Positions 35,693-45,088 of a DNA stretch of 64,000 nucleotides are shown piece after piece. The stretch spans positions 35,716-99,715 of the forward strand of contig JAJFKU010000064.1 of NCBI GenBank assembly GCA_021773035.1. Direction: 5' to 3'. Numbering within the stretch: position 1 is the stretch's first letter; each line of letters starts with the position of its first letter. A program made the translations under genes and the position numbers. The notes under the pieces are model-generated. The model had not been told where the DNA came from. It saw nothing but the letters and a program-made list of their open reading frames with translations, and did not search any database. The stretch comes from Woeseiaceae bacterium (lineage in GTDB: Bacteria > Pseudomonadota > Gammaproteobacteria > Steroidobacterales > Woeseiaceae).

Positions 35693-36655
35693 TCAACCGG
35701 CTGTCAGGATTGAGCGAAGTTGCTGGACGCTGGGCGAGTTGTCGCCTCCGGTTTGACCAACGACATATGAGGCGATCGCATTACCAAGCATTATTGCGTC
35801 GCGCAGCTCCCAGTCGGCAGATAGTCCTGCAAGTACGCCGGCTGCATGCGAATCGCCGGCACCGATAGTGTCTTTGATGACAGCGGGCAACGCATCGACA
35901 TAGCCAGAATTCGTCGTGGATTGATGGTAATAGGCGCCGTCCTTATCCAGGCGTACAATCAGCGGGCAGCGATGTTTAGCACTCCATGCATCGGCCTGTT
36001 TTGAAATTTCCTCTCTGATGCCAAGCGCAGTTGCTTCGTCCCTGTTGACAGTCACAATCGGCTTCAGATCTAGTAACCGCGACATGATGGAAGCAGATAT
36101 TGAGTCGATACGTGGCCCAAAATCAATGACTATATCGATCGGCACCGAAATCGACTCTAACCACGTGACGATAGCGTCACTCGAATGCAGCGCCAGCTGA
36201 TAGCCTGATACATAAAGCAAACACCCTGCCGGAACGTGCACCTGCTGCAGTATGCCCTCGGTCCAATTGTTTTCAACACCGGATACGGTCACAAACGTGC
36301 GTTCACCATCTGGTTCAACTAAGGCGAGACACCAACCATTGTCGCCTGCTATTGAAGCGAGATCCGATTTAAGACCCCGGCGCTTGAGGAAGCCGTTGAT
36401 CTCATTGTTGCCTATCCCGCTACCGGTCAATAAGGCGTTGGTCGAAGTATAATCAAGACTACGCAAGGCGGTGGCGACGTTCAGGGCACACCCGCCAATG
36501 TTCATTAGCCTGCTGCTTGCCTCAACATCGCCGCCGCGAACAGGCAGGGTCGGTAGCTCGATTATCTGGTCGATGTAGCCTGCGCCGAGTAAACAAATCG
36601 GCCGGCGCTGCGATAAACAGTCAAGCTTTTTCGAAAGGTCACGCCACGCCAACAT
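35693..36655 (-). CDS. PfkB-family carbohydrate/nucleoside kinase (YegV-like)
   Basis: 320 residues from the ATG at 36655, chosen for its AGGGAGG ribosome site and normal family length. It overlaps the end of the ADP-ribosylglycohydrolase gene by 17 bases. The first family segment is CLLGAGYIDQIIELP, the second glycine pair NIGGCALNVATAL, and the ATP/catalytic motif IKDTIGAGDSHAAGVLAGLS contains the catalytic Asp. The kinase, ADP-ribosylglycohydrolase and nucleoside-type permease order is that of E. coli yegV-yegU-yegT, whose function is unresolved. Phosphorylation of a ribosyl product released by the hydrolase is a plausible role. Confidence 0.85.
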   Translation of the reverse strand: MLAWRDLSKKLDCLSQRRPICLLGAGYIDQIIELPTLPVRGGDVEASSRLMNIGGCALNVATALRSLDYTSTNALLTGSGIGNNEINGFLKRRGLKSDLASIAGDNGWCLALVEPDGERTFVTVSGVENNWTEGILQQVHVPAGCLLYVSGYQLALHSSDAIVTWLESISVPIDIVIDFGPRIDSISASIMSRLLDLKPIVTVNRDEATALGIREEISKQADAWSAKHRCPLIVRLDKDGAYYHQSTTNSGYVDALPAVIKDTIGAGDSHAAGVLAGLSADWELRDAIMLGNAIASYVVGQTGGDNSPSVQQLRSILTAG

Positions 36656-37676
36656 CAGCCTCCCTGGCGCGGCGAAAGCCAGTGAATTTCTTGCTGTACG
36701 TAGAGAAATCGATTTGGTTCGCTTTCTGCAGCTGGCGGACGAATTTCGTATCGATGCTCTCAAATCCACTGTAAGCGCCGCAAATCGCTGTAGCCATCGC
36801 ACCGATTGTGTCCGTATCGCCGCCGAGATTGGCGCAAAGTTCAGCGCAAACATTCGGATTGAGTTCTGCCAGTTCGGCCATTGCAAATGCCGCCGGAACT
36901 GACTCAATTGTGCTGGTGCCAGCACCGATCAAATCGTACACCTTCTCCGATGCCTCAATGACATCCGATGCATCCTTTGCAACGTCAAATGCGAGCTCAA
37001 TCCTGGATGCGAGGCTGGCACTAAACGTGTTTCCTGTCTTGGTTTGTGTCTGCGCGAATTTGGCGATACCGGGCAGCGCGTCTCGGATACTTGGCCATTG
37101 CATACCATCGATTGCCATCGATATTGCGGACGCAACGGCAACGGCTCCGGCGACTGCAATATCCGATTTATGTGTTGGACTGGAGGCGCACGCGACTTCA
37201 GCACAGAATTTATCGATTGAGCGAGCCGACAACAGGCAACCGAGCGGCATGACTCGCATTGCTGCTCCGTTAGTTGTTCCAAGATTGGGAATCTCCGAAA
37301 TCCCTTGTCCGGACCTAATTGCTGTCATCGCTACCTTTGACGTTGGGCCGAAGACGTTCTTGGAGAAAGCGTCGAATTCTTCAGCCCACAGCAGTATATG
37401 CTGTGCAACGGAGTCCGGGTCGATTCTTCCATCGTATTCGACAATAGAATCAGCGAGCGCCAATGCCATGGAAGTATCGTCTGTAATTTGACCCGCCCGA
37501 AAGTATTGCGCAGCGTCGTTTTCCGCCGGCCCGTCAAGGAATCGATCTATCCAGCCGAAATGCTCTTTTACCCGAGAGCGCGGCCATAGCTCCGACGGCA
37601 TACCAAATGCGTCGCCGAGCGCCTGCCCGTAGAACGCCCCTGCAATACGAGCCTCAGTATTCAGCGATGTTGTCAT
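36639..37676 (-). CDS. ADP-ribosylglycohydrolase-family protein (YegU-like)
   Basis: 345 residues. The ADP-ribosylglycohydrolase fold is indicated by GQALGDAFGMPSE near the N-terminus, the metal-binding ITDDTSMALALADS and the C-terminal LGGDTDTIGAMATAICGAYS, which holds the second set of Asp/Thr ligands. These enzymes cleave N- or O-glycosidic bonds to ribose with two Mg ions. The start overlaps the permease gene by 23 bases and the end overlaps the PfkB gene, so the three are co-translated. In this context a nucleoside-like N-riboside may be the substrate rather than ADP-ribosyl protein; this is inference. Confidence 0.88.
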   Translation of the reverse strand: MTTSLNTEARIAGAFYGQALGDAFGMPSELWPRSRVKEHFGWIDRFLDGPAENDAAQYFRAGQITDDTSMALALADSIVEYDGRIDPDSVAQHILLWAEEFDAFSKNVFGPTSKVAMTAIRSGQGISEIPNLGTTNGAAMRVMPLGCLLSARSIDKFCAEVACASSPTHKSDIAVAGAVAVASAISMAIDGMQWPSIRDALPGIAKFAQTQTKTGNTFSASLASRIELAFDVAKDASDVIEASEKVYDLIGAGTSTIESVPAAFAMAELAELNPNVCAELCANLGGDTDTIGAMATAICGAYSGFESIDTKFVRQLQKANQIDFSTYSKKFTGFRRAREADVGVA

Positions 37677-38931
37677 TGGGGCCCTTCTGCGATAGTCCGC
37701 GATTATTATCCGGTGATTCGCTCACGCGGAATCCTATTGAGAAAATGATCATAACAAAGACAATTATTGCGACTCCCACACCCCACACTGAAAACCAATC
37801 GAACGTCTCGGCTCCTTTCGGTTCCTGCAAAGCGAATTGTTCGAGAGTATATCCGCCGACAAGATTTCCGACCAAGCTGCCCATACCCATACAAATAAGC
37901 GTTAGTAATCCTTGTGCTGCCGTTCGCATATGCGCCGGTGCTTTGCGGTCAGTATAGATGTATGCGGTTACGAAGTAGAAGTCGTAGCTTGCGCCGTGTA
38001 ACAGAATGCCGCCGAATAGCAGTGCATACTGGAACATATTTTCAGTACCACCACTCATGAAAAAACCGTAGCGGATTATTGCTGTGACTAAGCCCAGTAG
38101 CAGTACCTTTTTTATTCCGAAACGCTTTATAAAAAACGGAAGCGAAATCATGAAGAAGATTTCAGAGAATTGACCGAGGGTCATCCACCCGGTTGCCTGT
38201 GTTAGACCGACCTGTGTCAAATATCCATTGGCAAACTGGTAATAAAATGCAAGTGGGATACAAAAGAGAAACGAGCATAAAGCGAAAATGCCAAATTCCT
38301 TTTCTCTCAGCATTTGAACAGCATTCAAGCCGAGCAATTCCTTTACATCTATCTTGCCGTGATGCGTGTTAGGCGGCGTGTCCGGAAGGAACAGGGCAAA
38401 TCCAGCGAGCAGGATTGAAGCAATAGCTGTCACGATAAACGGCAGATTTGTCGTTGAAATGTCACCAAGACCCACCCAAGACGGAACAAAGCCGACCAAG
38501 AGACCAGAAAATATCCACCCGATAGTGCCCAGCACGCGCACCCGCGGAAACTCCCTTTCCGAATCGGCCAGGTTGCGAAATGCAATACTGTTGGTGATCG
38601 CAACAGTCGGCATATAGATCAACGTATATACCAGGAGCGGCGGCAGGAAATTTTCAAACTGGGTTTGTTGCGCAACATACAACAGTATGAACGCACCGCA
38701 AACATGTAAGAAACTCAGTACTTTCTGGGCCGCGTAGTATCGATCGGCAATTACGCCGACCAAAACAGGGGATATGATTGCCGCTATTCCAGTACTGCTG
38801 TAGGACCAGGCGATCTGAGTTGCGCTGAAGCCGATTTCATTCAGGTATCGCCACAGCGGTACAAACCACGCGCCCCAGATGAACCATTCGAGGAACATCA
38901 TGAACGACAGCTTGAACTTTACTCGTTGCAT
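37654..38931 (-). CDS. MFS nucleoside:H+ symporter-family permease (YegT-like)
   Basis: 425 residues, 12 predicted membrane helices. The N-terminus (KFKLSFMMFLEWFIWGAWFV, then PLWRYLNEIGFSATQ) and the segment VLGTIGWIFSGLLVGF are characteristic of the NHS (NupG/XapB/YegT) family. It probably imports a nucleoside or nucleoside-like compound for the overlapping hydrolase and kinase genes. It is the first gene of this three-gene unit. Confidence 0.88.
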   Translation of the reverse strand: MQRVKFKLSFMMFLEWFIWGAWFVPLWRYLNEIGFSATQIAWSYSSTGIAAIISPVLVGVIADRYYAAQKVLSFLHVCGAFILLYVAQQTQFENFLPPLLVYTLIYMPTVAITNSIAFRNLADSEREFPRVRVLGTIGWIFSGLLVGFVPSWVGLGDISTTNLPFIVTAIASILLAGFALFLPDTPPNTHHGKIDVKELLGLNAVQMLREKEFGIFALCSFLFCIPLAFYYQFANGYLTQVGLTQATGWMTLGQFSEIFFMISLPFFIKRFGIKKVLLLGLVTAIIRYGFFMSGGTENMFQYALLFGGILLHGASYDFYFVTAYIYTDRKAPAHMRTAAQGLLTLICMGMGSLVGNLVGGYTLEQFALQEPKGAETFDWFSVWGVGVAIIVFVMIIFSIGFRVSESPDNNRGLSQKGPNDNIAEY

Positions 38932-39039
38932 GATTTATCCCAAGTGCCTCTTTTGTTAGATGCTGATACGATTTATGATGCACTTGCCATCGCACTCGCC
39001 AGGCTTAGTCGTCTATTTTGTAGCTATGTTTGCTGTAGA

Positions 39040-40446
39040 TTACTGAATTACTTCACCACTTTCGATAACCGTTTTGCGCACCTTGTCCGCGAATGCCAAC
39101 GCCTCTTCTCGAATAGCAGTTTCATCAACCGTTAGCATACTGCGATCTTCCATCAACACATTACCATCAACGATGGTGTGCTTAACATTGCTTGCATAGG
39201 CAGAATAGACTAATGCCGAATACGGATTGTAAACAGGTACCATATTAGGTGCTTTAGTATCAATCACGATAATATCTGCAAGCTTGCCTTCCTCCAAAGA
39301 GCCAATGGTATCTTCCATATGCAGTGCGCGTGCTGCACCGATGGTCGCCATTTCGATTACTTTTATCGGAGGCATGGCCGCGCGGTCTTTGTTAACTAAC
39401 TTATGTACTTTTGCGACTTGGTTGAATTCATCGATAGTACTTAGCGTGTTACCTGACATCGGTCCGTCAGTACCCAGACCAATGCGAAGACCTTGTTGTT
39501 GCATTTTCATCGCCGGTGAAACGCCCTTCGCTGATTTGATGTTCGCACTCATATTATGGGCAATACCTACATCATGTTTTTTCAATAAGGCGATATCATT
39601 ATCGTTGACATCAATTACATGTGCAGCGACAAGCTTAGGCGTAAGTGCGCCAATATCTGCCATGTAGGCAACTGGCGATTTGCCACCACTTCGCTCTGCA
39701 ATCACTTCGATTTCACGGTCTGATTCAGCGAGGTGAATCATGACAGGGACATCGTGTTGTAAGGAGAGCTCGGTAACTTTTTGAAGAATCTCAGTGCTAT
39801 TTGTGTAAGGCGCATGGGGAGCAAAAGCAGGCGTAATACGGGGGTGATCTTTATATTCTTCAATGAAGTTCAGTGCATACTGAATACCTTCTTCGGCATT
39901 CGCAGCGTCGGCAACCGGGAATTTGATAACCGTTTCACCCAGTACCGCACGCATGCCAATCTTATCGACCGTTTTTGCAACTTCATCTTCAAAATAGTAC
40001 ATGTCGGCGTATGTTGTTACGCCACCTTTAAGCATTTCGACATTGCCTAGCTGTGCGCCGATACGCACCATATCACGCGACACTAACTTGTTTTCTAATG
40101 GGAATATGTAACGGTGCAGGCGATCTGGAACATCATCGGCTAATGAACGAAATACCGTCATAGAAACGTGAGTATGGGTATTGATCAGCCCAGGCATGAC
40201 GATATCACCCTCGGCATCAATGCTTGTTTTTGCTTGGTAGTTTTCTACATCTTTACCATCAGTAACGGCAATGATCTGCCTGTCTTTAACAGCAACGAGA
40301 CCTTGTTCAAAGACAGTTCTGTCTTTATCCATAGTAAGCACAGTCGCATTTCTAATTAGTAGGTCTACTTTTTCGAGTGCAAAGGCGGAGGTGCTAATAA
40401 GGGCGCTGGCTGCAAGGGATACAGCGATAAGTGTTCTTGTAAACAT
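39040..40446 (-). CDS. Secreted metal-dependent amidohydrolase (SAH/adenosine deaminase-like)
   Basis: 468 residues from the ATG at 40446, with GGAG 9 bases upstream. The signal peptide is FTRTLIAVSLAASALISTSA, ending AFA. The amidohydrolase (TRZ/ATZ, MtaD-like) domain shows MPGLINTHTHVSMTVFRSLA (first metal His pair), FAPHAPYT, MIHLAESDREIE, a VAAHVIDVN His and GLGTDGPMSGN with the catalytic Asp. Cytoplasmic relatives deaminate S-adenosylhomocysteine, methylthioadenosine or guanine. Export is unusual and would place deamination in the periplasm, next to a nucleoside-type permease gene in the same orientation. Base composition is visibly more AT-rich than neighbours, hinting at transfer. Confidence 0.85.
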   Translation of the reverse strand: MFTRTLIAVSLAASALISTSAFALEKVDLLIRNATVLTMDKDRTVFEQGLVAVKDRQIIAVTDGKDVENYQAKTSIDAEGDIVMPGLINTHTHVSMTVFRSLADDVPDRLHRYIFPLENKLVSRDMVRIGAQLGNVEMLKGGVTTYADMYYFEDEVAKTVDKIGMRAVLGETVIKFPVADAANAEEGIQYALNFIEEYKDHPRITPAFAPHAPYTNSTEILQKVTELSLQHDVPVMIHLAESDREIEVIAERSGGKSPVAYMADIGALTPKLVAAHVIDVNDNDIALLKKHDVGIAHNMSANIKSAKGVSPAMKMQQQGLRIGLGTDGPMSGNTLSTIDEFNQVAKVHKLVNKDRAAMPPIKVIEMATIGAARALHMEDTIGSLEEGKLADIIVIDTKAPNMVPVYNPYSALVYSAYASNVKHTIVDGNVLMEDRSMLTVDETAIREEALAFADKVRKTVIESGEVIQ

Positions 40447-40711
40447 GGACAATTACTCCGAATCACAAATGGCGATAATACAGATCGGTCGATAATTGAT
40501 AAGGTAATCTGTGGTGCATCTTACCGCTACCAACCCACTTCTGGCGAAGATGGCTCGATTCGGCATCCATCCGACTGTGATCACTGAAGCAAATCCGGTC
40601 CGGATTGCCGATGCAAGCGAAAGTGTGGGGTAGTTACTATTTTTGCGCTAGACTCTTCCCCGCAATTCTTTGCGGACTGCAAAAATAGACCCAAAAGAGG
40701 TGTAGTTCTAC

Positions 40712-42010
40712 GTGGAAAGGCAAAAGTTTTCGTCAAAATATGCATCGACTTTGACATTTATCGGTGTTGCTGTGGGACTTGGAAACGTCTGGCGATTTCC
40801 CTACATGATGGGCGAATATGGCGGATCGGCGTTCCTGATTGTCTATCTTTTGTTTACGATATTTCTGGCTATTCCGGGCTTGACGGCCGAATGGACGCTT
40901 GGCCGAGCGACGGGTAAAGGGCCTATCGGTGCGTTATCAATCGTTCTTGGCAATGCCTGGGGACGTCGAATTGGCGGTTTGATCGTATTCACGATGGTGG
41001 TGTCGACGTCTTACTACCTCGTTGTCATTGGGAACATTGCATTTACGGCATCGTTCTCGATATCCAGCGGCTTTTCTGATTCTACGATTGCTGAATTCGA
41101 CGGGCAGATGTCGAACGGCTGGCTGCAGTACGTTTATGGGTTGGTCATACTGGGATTTGTAATGCTGGTACTGCATTTGGGTGTCAACAAGGGCATCGAA
41201 TGGGTGAGCCGCCTTTTCGTTCCCTTTTTTGCGCTCGTCATTTTGTACCTGGTTGTCAACGCTTTGTTTCTGCCCGGCGCATTGGACAAGGTGGCCGAGT
41301 TTCTGAAACCGGACTTTTCTGTTTTGACCACAGAGCACATATTCGCTGCGTTGGGTCAATCGTTCTTCTCCATCGGCCTCGCCGGAACGATAATGGTCAT
41401 TTACGGTTCCTATATGCCGGCGGATCAAAAAATGCTGAAGACGGCGTCGATTACCGCCCTGGGGGATGTCGGTGCAGCGATGTTGGCATCGCTATTTCTT
41501 ATTCCGACAATACTTGTATTCGATCTCGATCTGTCACAAGGTCCCACACTGGTTTTTTCAACCTTGCCAAAATTGTTTAGTGTGATGGAAGGTGGTCGAA
41601 TCCTGGGCAGCGCTTTCCTGCTTGCGCTTTGCCTCATCGCGTTTCTTTCGGCGGTTGGTACTCTCGAAGCAGTTGTCGGCAGTATCAGCGAGGAACTGAA
41701 ATTCCGATCCAGCCGCGGCATAGTCATCCTGATTATTCTGCTAGTCGAGGCAGCAATTATGTTGCCGAGCGCTTTGGACCCCGATTTGATTGGCGTGCTG
41801 GACCTGATTTTTGGTTCCGGAATGCAAATGCTCGGCAGTGCGATCGCTGTGACCACGGTGGCCTGGGGGCTTGGGCGACTCGCCACCAAGGCGCAGATTT
41901 TCGGATCGGTGGATAGGCCTTGGCACGATACCTATTTTGCGTGGGTGAAATGGGTTGTGCCGGGCGTGATATTCATTGTGCTGATTAACTATCTTGTAAG
42001 TAATCTGTAA
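40712..42010 (+). CDS. Neurotransmitter:sodium symporter (NSS/SNF family) transporter
   Basis: 432 residues with a GTG start and AAGAGGTG upstream. The N-terminus FIGVAVGLGNVWRFPYMMGE is the NSS signature of helix 1, with the unwound region that binds Na+ and substrate. About 11 membrane helices are predicted, typical of bacterial members such as Tyt1 rather than the 12 of LeuT. These import amino acids with sodium. The PLP-enzyme gene starts 13 bases downstream, so the transported compound is probably a sulfur or related amino acid. Confidence 0.9.
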   Translation: MERQKFSSKYASTLTFIGVAVGLGNVWRFPYMMGEYGGSAFLIVYLLFTIFLAIPGLTAEWTLGRATGKGPIGALSIVLGNAWGRRIGGLIVFTMVVSTSYYLVVIGNIAFTASFSISSGFSDSTIAEFDGQMSNGWLQYVYGLVILGFVMLVLHLGVNKGIEWVSRLFVPFFALVILYLVVNALFLPGALDKVAEFLKPDFSVLTTEHIFAALGQSFFSIGLAGTIMVIYGSYMPADQKMLKTASITALGDVGAAMLASLFLIPTILVFDLDLSQGPTLVFSTLPKLFSVMEGGRILGSAFLLALCLIAFLSAVGTLEAVVGSISEELKFRSSRGIVILIILLVEAAIMLPSALDPDLIGVLDLIFGSGMQMLGSAIAVTTVAWGLGRLATKAQIFGSVDRPWHDTYFAWVKWVVPGVIFIVLINYLVSNL

Positions 42011-42023
42011 TTCAGGAAACGAT

Positions 42024-43175
42024 ATGACGCGAAGTTTTTTGACAAGAGCGATCCACGACGGCGAAGGTCCGGACACCAAGACAGGTGCGCACAATACGCC
42101 GATCTATCAAACAGCTACTTTTTCTTTCGATCGAGCCGAGGATTTTGCAGCGGCTATAGAGCTGGCAATCGATCCGGATCGAATGAATCCTCTGGACAAC
42201 TTTTTTTATTCCCGTACATCCAACCCGACCAATGCTGCACTGGAACAAAAAATGGCTTCGCTCGAGGGTGCAGAAGCGGCCCTGGTGACCTCATCGGGAA
42301 TGTCTGCCGTGGCTATCTCGATCATGATTTCGGCAAAATCAGGTGATCACGTCATTGTGACCAATGACCTGTTCGTCATAAGCAGGCAGTTTTTCGAACA
42401 GGATTGCCCAGCGATGGGAATTGAGGTGTCGATGGTTGATGTTCGTGACATTGATCAGGCACGGGCCGCCGTCAAACCGAATACGACAGCTATTTTTGTC
42501 GAGACTGTGACAAATCCGAATATCTACATTGCAGATCTCGCTGCTTACAAAGAGATATCTGATGAACACGGGCTCACCCTCATTGCAGACAATACGTTTT
42601 TGGGCCCGTATCTTTGCAGACCTGTCGAGCAGGGAGCGGACATTGTTCTGCATTCTGCAACCAAGTACATCAGTGGTCATGGAGATACGATTGCCGGCGT
42701 ACTCGCAGGCACGCGGGAAGCAATTGACCGTGCCCGCATAAAGATGGATTCGTTCGGGCAGTGCCTTAGCCCTTTTTCGTCATGGCTTGTTATGCGTGGT
42801 GTCAGGACGTTGCCACTGCGGATGCGCCAGCATTCCGAAAATGCCCAGGCGCTGGCGGAATATCTTGAAGTGCACCCGAAGGTGGAGTGGGTAAAATACC
42901 CGGGCCTACCAAGTCATTCACAATACGAGTTGGCGAAAACGTCTTTACCGAAGGGATGCGGCGGCATTGTGAGCTTCAGGATAAAAGGCGGGGCCGACAA
43001 GATGAATCAGTTCGCAAATAGCCACAAGTTGTTTGGTATGGGAGTAAGTCTTGGTGACGTGTGTACTTTAATTTACCCGCAGCCATGGCGGGACAATTTG
43101 ATTCGTATTTCGGTCGGTTGTGAGGATGCCAGTGACATCATCGGAGAATTTGAGGCTGCATTGTTGAATGTGTGA
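42024..43175 (+). CDS. Cys/Met-metabolism PLP-dependent enzyme (gamma-lyase/synthase-like)
   Basis: 383 residues. Family features include FFYSRTSNPTNAALEQKMAS, EGAEAALVTSSGMSAVA, VTNPNIYIADL, LIADNTFLGPYLCRP and the PLP-lysine motif HSATKYISGHGD. It fits cystathionine gamma-synthase, gamma-lyase or methionine gamma-lyase. The normally invariant YGGT/YGxT segment reads FVIS (NDLFVISRQFF), so the Tyr that stacks on PLP is Phe. Activity or specificity may differ. It is the second gene of an operon with an NSS transporter, suggesting catabolism of an imported sulfur amino acid. Confidence 0.88.
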   Translation: MTRSFLTRAIHDGEGPDTKTGAHNTPIYQTATFSFDRAEDFAAAIELAIDPDRMNPLDNFFYSRTSNPTNAALEQKMASLEGAEAALVTSSGMSAVAISIMISAKSGDHVIVTNDLFVISRQFFEQDCPAMGIEVSMVDVRDIDQARAAVKPNTTAIFVETVTNPNIYIADLAAYKEISDEHGLTLIADNTFLGPYLCRPVEQGADIVLHSATKYISGHGDTIAGVLAGTREAIDRARIKMDSFGQCLSPFSSWLVMRGVRTLPLRMRQHSENAQALAEYLEVHPKVEWVKYPGLPSHSQYELAKTSLPKGCGGIVSFRIKGGADKMNQFANSHKLFGMGVSLGDVCTLIYPQPWRDNLIRISVGCEDASDIIGEFEAALLNV

Positions 43176-43432
43176 TGTTCTCTATCGATGACGGGCGCAA
43201 CCTAAGAACTCGTCTTGCCTACGTATTATTCAGCAGAATAGTTTGCAGATTGTATACAAGTTACGATACAGTAATGTAATCGTTTTCAAGCCGAACAAAT
43301 ATGACAAACAGCCTTTCGCGGTCATGCTGAAGGGCACGAATCTTTTCGGCGATCTGACGGCAAGCGGGGTCATATGGTCACGCTTGATGACACCAAAGTG
43401 CAAGGCCGGGATGACCGGGATGGGGTATTGAG

Positions 43433-44806
43433 ATGAACAGAATTCAGCGCTTCGCAGCATTGATTTTCACCTGCTTATGCTTAACGGTCGTCGCTCAGGC
43501 CGACGACCTTGTCATTCGTGAATTTCAAAAACAGGAAATGACCCCCATCTATTGGTCTGAAGGCGCCGCGATAGGTGACTTTAATCAGGATGGTCATCCG
43601 GATATTGTCAGTGGGCCCAACATATTCCTGGGACCCAACTTCGATCGAAGAGAAGGTTTTCGTCACGAATTCTATCCAGCGGTGGCGCCGACCAGGCGGC
43701 ACCCAAATGATTTTTCGTATTACTCTCTGGACAATTTCTTCTCATTCCCCTCCGATATCAATGGGGACGGCTGGCCTGATATCCTGACGGCGGGACTTCC
43801 CAATACCGAAGCTTACTGGTACGAGAACCCGGGCAAGCCTTTTGGTGGTAAGGCCCCGGACGAGCCGGTCCATTGGAAGAAGCACTTTGTCACAGACGCT
43901 GTTAAAAACGAAGCGCCTGATTTTAAAGACCTCACCGGCGATGGGGTGCCTGAACTGTTGACGGCCTACGGCAAACATTACGGTTATGTGTCGCCGAACC
44001 CTGTAGGTCCGACGCTGCCCTGGATCTTTCACCCGGTATCGACCCACGAAGAGGAAATTCATCACTACACCCACGGCATGGGAATTGGGGATATCGACGG
44101 CGACGGACGCAAAGACTACCTAACCGGGGATGGCTGGATGCGACAACCCTCCTCCCTGGAATTCGGCCAAGATTGGGAGTATCACCCCTTTCAATTCGTT
44201 AATCGGAAGACGAACCCCGAGTTCTGTTGTTTGACCGGGGGAGGCAATATGTATGCCTATGATGTGAATGGCGACGGGCTCAACGACGTTATCACCAGTC
44301 TGGACGCTCACGGCTGGGGCCTGAGCTGGTTTGAACAGGTCCGTCAATTTGGTGATTCCGGAGAGAAGATCAGCTTTAAAGAACATATTATTATGAGTAA
44401 GCAGGAGGAAAATACCGACAACCCTTATGGGGTTCAATTCTCCCAGCTTCACGCAGTAGAGCTTGTCGACATCGATGGCGACGGCCTGAAGGACATTTTG
44501 ACCGGTAAGACCTACCGGGCTCACGACTTCGGCGACGAAGGGTCCCGACAGGACCCGGTGATCTATTACTTCCGGCTCACGCGCCAGGATGATGGCCAGG
44601 TAGAATTCGTTCCTCATCAAATCGATGACCAGGCGGGCATCGGACGGCAACTGGTCAGCGGAGACCTCAATGGAGATGGGCTGATCGATTTTGTGGTCGG
44701 CAATAAAAATGGGGCTTTTGCCTTTACCCAAAAGCTTCGAAAGGTCGACCAGGAGGAATGGGAAAAGGCTCAGCCTGTCCGCAGCCAGGATTTTGGACAC
44801 CGGTAA
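43433..44806 (+). CDS. Secreted FG-GAP/VCBS repeat protein
   Basis: 457 residues. Signal peptide QRFAALIFTCLCLTVVAQA. At least six repeats carry calcium-loop motifs Asp-x-Asn/Asp-x-Asp-Gly: IGDFNQDGHPDIVSG, SDINGDGWPDILTAG, IGDIDGDGRKDYLTG, YDVNGDGLNDVITS, VDIDGDGLKDILTG and GDLNGDGLIDFVVG. This is an integrin-like beta-propeller that binds Ca2+ outside the cytoplasm. Such proteins are common beside PQQ-dehydrogenase and ThuA genes in sugar-degrading bacteria. Exact role unknown; adhesion or glycan binding is plausible. Confidence 0.85.
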   Translation: MNRIQRFAALIFTCLCLTVVAQADDLVIREFQKQEMTPIYWSEGAAIGDFNQDGHPDIVSGPNIFLGPNFDRREGFRHEFYPAVAPTRRHPNDFSYYSLDNFFSFPSDINGDGWPDILTAGLPNTEAYWYENPGKPFGGKAPDEPVHWKKHFVTDAVKNEAPDFKDLTGDGVPELLTAYGKHYGYVSPNPVGPTLPWIFHPVSTHEEEIHHYTHGMGIGDIDGDGRKDYLTGDGWMRQPSSLEFGQDWEYHPFQFVNRKTNPEFCCLTGGGNMYAYDVNGDGLNDVITSLDAHGWGLSWFEQVRQFGDSGEKISFKEHIIMSKQEENTDNPYGVQFSQLHAVELVDIDGDGLKDILTGKTYRAHDFGDEGSRQDPVIYYFRLTRQDDGQVEFVPHQIDDQAGIGRQLVSGDLNGDGLIDFVVGNKNGAFAFTQKLRKVDQEEWEKAQPVRSQDFGHR

Positions 44807-44835
44807 CTGCTAATACTGGCCAAAAAGCTAGAAGT

Positions 44836-44986
44836 TTTTGACCGCGCGCCGGACTGTGTCTGGAAGCCCAGGGCTTCCCCGATGCGCCAAATCAGCCGGC
44901 TTTTCCCATCCGCGCGATTGGCACCTGGAGACGTCTATCAACAGCGCACAATCCACGAATTTGTGCCTGGCAAACCTTATTCTTAG
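44836..44986 (+). pseudogene. galM: Duplicated 3' fragment of galM
   Basis: From about 44836 the plus strand repeats the last ~45 codons of the intact galM gene, for example RAGLCLEAQGFPDAPNQPAF, with an extra T (CCGGCTTTTCCC versus CCGGCTTTCCC) that shifts the frame. The end matches the galM stop region (GGCAAACCTTATTCTTAG). It continues into the galM-xylB intergenic region and the xylB 5' fragment, so the unit is one copied block in inverted orientation about 12 kb from the original. Confidence 0.9.
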
Positions 44987-45010
44987 CCGTTTTCACGCGT
45001 TGCAGACTAT

Positions 45011-45058
45011 TTACATTTGTAAATTCGCCGCATCCTAGTCTAAAGTGTAAACGTTTTC
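45011..45058 (+). promoter_or_regulatory. Duplicated xylB promoter and LacI-type operator
   Basis: TTACATTTGTAA (45011-45022), TTGTAA as -35, TAAAGT as -10 and TGTAAACGTTTTC (45046-45058) repeat the layout before xylB. The operator is unchanged, while the -10 has one substitution (TAAAAT to TAAAGT). It points toward the xylB fragment and, about 330 bases further on, the PQQ dehydrogenase gene. Confidence 0.6.
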
Positions 45059-45088
45059 TTTTATTGATCTAGGGATGGCCCAAAACCT

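Noticed and set aside
35693..36925. Longer version of the PfkB-family kinase gene
   Set aside because: The extra 90 N-terminal codons lie within the ADP-ribosylglycohydrolase gene and have no family similarity. The ATG at 36655 has AGGGAGG and gives normal length.
40659..40674. CCGCAATTCTTTGCGG hairpin before the NSS transporter gene
   Set aside because: A six-pair stem alone is not enough for a riboswitch or terminator call. No conserved riboswitch block was seen around it.
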